From assembly GCA_017629615.1 (NCBI GenBank), contig JAGBWT010000148.1:1-10100 (forward strand): a stretch of 10,100 nt of DNA. Direction: 5' to 3'. Below are positions 6,872 to 10,100 of this stretch, piece after piece; within the stretch, counting starts at the first letter, position 1, and each line of letters starts with the position of its first letter. Origin of the DNA: Alistipes sp. (lineage in GTDB: Bacteria > Bacteroidota > Bacteroidia > Bacteroidales > Rikenellaceae). The notes below the pieces were generated by a model. It saw nothing but the letters and a program-made list of their open reading frames with translations. It was not told where the DNA came from and ran no database searches. The translations under genes were made by a program, and so were the position numbers.

Positions 6872-8884
6872 ATGCCGGGACTTACCTTTGACAAACGGGA
6901 ACTTGGTAACTTGGAGTACTCGTTGCAACGCGAAATGTTGGCCACCGACCGTCGCGGAGGCTATATGAGTACCACAATCGTTGGTTGCAACACTCGCAAG
7001 TACCACGGACTTATCGTCGCGCCTATCGATATGACCGACGAGACGTATGTGCTGCTGTCGTCGCTGGACGAGACTATCGTTCAACACGACCAATCGTTCA
7101 ACTTGGCTTTGCACCGTTTTCGCGGTGTCTATGAGCCACGCGGACACAAATATATCACCGACTTCGAATATACGCCTTGCCCGACCATCACCTATCGTGT
7201 CGGCGGTGTCATCTTGAAGAAGGAGTTGCTGTGGATTCACAAGCGCACGCATCTGATGATTCGCTACACGCTTGTCGATGCCCACTCCGAGACGAAGTTG
7301 CGCCTGCGCCCATTCCTTGCATTCCGCAACAAGCACTCGCTGTCGAAGGCAAATATGGAGGCCAACGTGCGCTCCTATCCTGTGCGTAATGGTGTCAAAA
7401 ACCGCCTCTACGACGGATTTCCGTGGTTGCATATGCAGATGTCGAAGGACGATGCACGCTTTATCCCTGCTCCCGATTGGTACTACGACTTCGAGTATCA
7501 GAAGGAGATTGAGCGTGGCTACGAGGGTTACGAGGATTTGCTCACGACCGGCTACTTCGAGATGGATATAAAGAAGGGCGAGAGCATCATCTTCTCGGCT
7601 TCGGTCGATGAGATGGCATCGAGCGACGATATTGTCAATGCTTTCGAGGCCTCGATTGCCCGTCGCACCCATAAAATCGACTTCCGCAGTTGTCTGCACC
7701 ACTCGGCACGCCAATTTATCATTCGCCGCCCAGGTGACCGCACCGAGGTTGTTGCCGGCTATCCGTGGTATGGCGCAGCAGGTCGTTCGACCTTTATCGC
7801 ACTGCCGGGTCTTACGCTCGAACAGGGCTACAAGGAGGACTGTATGGCCGTTCTCGATACGATGGTCGGCGATATGCACAATGGCGACTTCGCAGGCTCG
7901 GCTTCGGCCGAAGTTGCAGCCGACGCTCCGCTGTGGTTCTTCTGGACCTTGCAGCAGTTGGAGGCTCACATCGGCAGCAAAGCCATCTGGGAGCGCTACG
8001 GTGCAGCGATGAAGAGTATCCTCGCAGCATATCGCAGCGGCTTCTATGGCGGTTGCGTTGCACTCCACGAAAACGGACTTATCTGGGCTTCGCGCGACGG
8101 CTACGCCCTGACTTGGATGAATAGCGTTATCAACGGCCAGCCTCAAACTCCGCGCGACGGCTATACGGTCGAAATCAACGCCCTGTGGTACAACGCCGTG
8201 TCGTATGCATTGGCACTCGCCAAGAAGTACGACGACAAGGCCTTTGTCGAGGAGTGGAAGGCTCTGCCAAAGCGCACAAAGGCTTCGTTTATCGAGAAGT
8301 TCTACCTCGCCGACGAGGGTTACTTGGCCGACCGTGTCGATATGCGTCACGCAAGCAAGTCGATTCGTTGCAACCAGATTATCGCTTGTGGTCTCGACTA
8401 CTGTATGCTCGACGAGCAGCAGATTGTCAATGTCCTGCTCACCGTGCGTCAGCACCTGCTTACCCCTTACGGTATGCGTTCGCTCTCGCCGGAGGACCCA
8501 CGCTTCGAGGCGACCTACAAATCGAACCCAATCGAGCAGGAGGCTGCATCGAAGAATGGTGCGGTGTGGGTATGGCCAATGATGTTCTACTTCAAGAGTA
8601 TGTTCCGACTCAATGGCGAGCGCTTCCTTGCCAGAGCCGAGGAGATGTTCGAGGCCTACGACGACCATATCCAGACCTACTGCATCGGCTCGGTGGCCGA
8701 ATACTACGATGCCAACCCTCCGTTCGCACCTCGTGGTGCTGTTTCGCAGGCTTGGAGCGTCGGTGCAATGCTCTACATTCGCAACCTGCTCGACCAAGAG
8801 GGTGAGAAGGCTGCAAAAGCGGCAAAGGCTGCAAAACGCGCCTCGGCCAAATCAACAAAAGTGGTTAAAAACAGTAAAAAATAG
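6872..8884 (+). CDS. Glycogen debranching enzyme, GH133-like amylo-alpha-1,6-glucosidase
   Basis: Predicted to remove alpha-1,6 branches left after phosphorolysis of glycogen. The 670-residue protein has an N-terminal GDE_N-type domain (about 15-240; LATDRRGGYMSTTIVGCNTRKYHGL is typical) and a C-terminal (alpha/alpha)6-barrel GDE_C domain (about 270-640). Landmarks are AGYPWYGAAGRSTFIALPGL (295-314), TWMNSV (414-419), TPRDG (426-430), VEINALWYNA (433-442) and EYYDANPPFAPRG (610-622), where Glu610 is the likely conserved catalytic base. Two positions differ from the family consensus as I know it: GRDTF reads GRSTF (Ser306) and TWMD reads TWMN (Asn417). Residues 646-670 form a Lys/Ala-rich tail. 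No signal peptide is seen, so it should be cytoplasmic. The gene is followed after 5 nt by the GT4 gene and forms an operon with it. The family call is firm; the activity is less certain because of the substitutions. Confidence 0.9.
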   Translation: MPGLTFDKRELGNLEYSLQREMLATDRRGGYMSTTIVGCNTRKYHGLIVAPIDMTDETYVLLSSLDETIVQHDQSFNLALHRFRGVYEPRGHKYITDFEYTPCPTITYRVGGVILKKELLWIHKRTHLMIRYTLVDAHSETKLRLRPFLAFRNKHSLSKANMEANVRSYPVRNGVKNRLYDGFPWLHMQMSKDDARFIPAPDWYYDFEYQKEIERGYEGYEDLLTTGYFEMDIKKGESIIFSASVDEMASSDDIVNAFEASIARRTHKIDFRSCLHHSARQFIIRRPGDRTEVVAGYPWYGAAGRSTFIALPGLTLEQGYKEDCMAVLDTMVGDMHNGDFAGSASAEVAADAPLWFFWTLQQLEAHIGSKAIWERYGAAMKSILAAYRSGFYGGCVALHENGLIWASRDGYALTWMNSVINGQPQTPRDGYTVEINALWYNAVSYALALAKKYDDKAFVEEWKALPKRTKASFIEKFYLADEGYLADRVDMRHASKSIRCNQIIACGLDYCMLDEQQIVNVLLTVRQHLLTPYGMRSLSPEDPRFEATYKSNPIEQEAASKNGAVWVWPMMFYFKSMFRLNGERFLARAEEMFEAYDDHIQTYCIGSVAEYYDANPPFAPRGAVSQAWSVGAMLYIRNLLDQEGEKAAKAAKAAKRASAKSTKVVKNSKK

Positions 8885-8889
8885 TAACA

Positions 8890-10100
8890 ATGAGGGTATT
8901 AATGTTTGGTTGGGAGTTTCCACCGCACATCGCAGGCGGCTTGGGTACTGCTTGCTACGGAATGACGCGCGGATTGGCGCGTAACGGCGTAGACGTAACA
9001 TTCGTTATGCCTCACGCTTCGGGCGACGAGGACCAGCGTTTTGTCAATGTTGTCAATGCGAGCGATGTCGAGACCGTCTTCGGCAAGGTGTCGAACGACT
9101 CGGCCGATATCATCGAGAAGATGTCGTTTATCCACATCGACTCGAACCTTGTCCCATATCTCTCGCCCGAGGATTACGAAACCTATCACGACGAGTTTGT
9201 CAAGACGGGCGAGAAGCGTTGGGAGACCTCCGACGTGTGGAGCCAGCGCTACACCTTCTCGGGTAAGTATGGAGCAAATCTGTTGGAGGAGGTTGCACGC
9301 TACGCAATCGTGGCGGCGCAGGTTGCCAAAGACTTGGAGGGTCAGTTCGACGTTATCCACGCCCACGACTGGCTCACCTACTTCGCAGGTATTGCAGCCA
9401 AGCGCGTCTCGGGCAAACCACTTGTGGTTCATATGCACGCAACCGAGTTTGACCGCTCGGGCGAGAATATCAATACGCAGACCTACGCCATCGAGCGTGC
9501 AGGTATGCACGCTGCCGACCGCGTAATTGCTGTGTCGAACCTTACACGCAACATCATCATCAACCGCTATGGCGTACCTGCCGAGAGGGTTGTTGCCGTT
9601 CACAACGCTGTGCGTTTCACCGACAAGGGCGAGCCGTGGCCGGAGCGCAGTGTCGAGGATAAGGTCGTTACGTTCCTCGGCCGTATCACCTTCCAGAAGG
9701 GTCCCGACTACTTCGTCGAGGCGGCTGCCAAGGTGTTGAAGCGCTGCCCTAACGTGCGCTTCGTGATGGCAGGTTCGGGCGATATGATGAACCACGTTGT
9801 TCGTCGCGTAGCCCGCCTGGGTATCGCCGACCGCTTCCACTTCACGGGCTTCCTTCGTGGTGCCGACGTCGATAAGATGTTCCAACTGTCGGACGTATTC
9901 GTTATGCCTTCGGTATCGGAGCCGTTCGGTATCGCACCGCTCGAAGCGATGCGCTCCAACGTGCCGGTAATCATCTCGAAGCAGAGTGGTGTTACCGAGG
10001 TATTGGACTACGCCGTGAAGGTCGATTATTGGGACGTCGATGCTATGGCCGACGCTATCTATGGCTTGGTGAACTACCCTGCCCTCTCGAAGATGTTTGC
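8890..10100 (+). CDS. GT4-family glycosyltransferase, probable glycogen/alpha-glucan synthase (3' end missing)
   Basis: The frame is open for 403 codons to the right edge. It has the GT-B fold signature: an N-terminal Rossmann half with a glycine-rich loop (GWEFPPHIAGGLGTA, 7-21, recalling the KxGGL loop of GT5 synthases), VIHAHDW (155-161), HMHATEFDR (181-189) and VIAVSNLTR (212-220). The C-terminal half has GRITFQKG (264-271, with likely donor-phosphate contacts Arg265 and Lys270) and the EX7E motif (Glu344, Glu352) in SEPFGIAPLEAM. Its position 5 nt behind the debranching gene suggests a role in glycogen or maltodextrin synthesis, but GT4 is a broad family and motifs alone do not fix donor or acceptor. 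At least the last helix region is cut off; the family often has about 420 residues. The ATG at 8890 is preceded by TAGTAACA, so translation may be coupled to the upstream stop. Confidence 0.88.
   Translation, partial: MRVLMFGWEFPPHIAGGLGTACYGMTRGLARNGVDVTFVMPHASGDEDQRFVNVVNASDVETVFGKVSNDSADIIEKMSFIHIDSNLVPYLSPEDYETYHDEFVKTGEKRWETSDVWSQRYTFSGKYGANLLEEVARYAIVAAQVAKDLEGQFDVIHAHDWLTYFAGIAAKRVSGKPLVVHMHATEFDRSGENINTQTYAIERAGMHAADRVIAVSNLTRNIIINRYGVPAERVVAVHNAVRFTDKGEPWPERSVEDKVVTFLGRITFQKGPDYFVEAAAKVLKRCPNVRFVMAGSGDMMNHVVRRVARLGIADRFHFTGFLRGADVDKMFQLSDVFVMPSVSEPFGIAPLEAMRSNVPVIISKQSGVTEVLDYAVKVDYWDVDAMADAIYGLVNYPALSKMF

Noticed and set aside
6830..8797. Minus-strand open frame of 655 codons across the debranching enzyme gene
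   Set aside because: Same codon-register artefact; no domain recognised and no promoter context.
8899..9885. Minus-strand open frame of 328 codons in the GT4 gene
   Set aside because: Codon-register shadow of the plus-strand GT4 coding sequence, which has clear motifs.

Overview
The window looks like a chromosomal housekeeping segment from a gut-type Bacteroidota, most likely order Bacteroidales. The moderately GC-rich coding sequence and very strong codon bias resemble Alistipes/Rikenellaceae, but that is an inference without any database search. Supporting signs are: no Shine-Dalgarno sequences, A/T-rich leaders, promoter-like TTTG / TAnnTTTG boxes of the Bacteroidetes sigma-70 type, and a Bacteroidetes-style set of glycogen genes. 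There is no phage, transposase, CRISPR or tRNA/rRNA signal.

Layout. (1) 1-466, minus strand: the first 155 codons of ATP-dependent phosphoenolpyruvate carboxykinase (pckA), running off the left edge. (2) 467-1175: a 709-bp gap with no convincing gene. It holds the pckA upstream region, a canonical plus-strand promoter at 803-833, and two tandem copies (881-1008 and 1030-1155) of a hairpin-rich intergenic repeat. (3) 1176-2300, plus: hemW, a radical-SAM heme chaperone. (4) 2462-6709, plus: a 1415-residue fusion of a GT3 glycogen synthase to a DUF3417/GT35 alpha-glucan phosphorylase. (5) 6710-6871: a gap with a 20-bp stem-loop and a weak promoter. (6) 6872-8884, plus: a GH133-like glycogen debranching enzyme with a lysine/alanine tail. 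(7) 8890 to the right edge, plus: a GT4 glycosyltransferase, 5 nt downstream and probably co-transcribed.

How it fits together. From 2462 onwards the window is a glycogen (alpha-1,4/1,6-glucan) locus: chain elongation (GT3 and perhaps the GT4 enzyme), phosphorolysis to glucose-1-phosphate (GT35) and branch removal (GH133). The divergent pckA feeds gluconeogenesis, so the neighbourhood is biased to central carbon storage; hemW is probably a bystander. No wholly new system is evident. The points most worth a second look are the synthase-phosphorylase fusion, substitutions at two conserved acidic positions of the debranching enzyme, its histone-like tail, and the structured repeat-bearing leader ahead of hemW.
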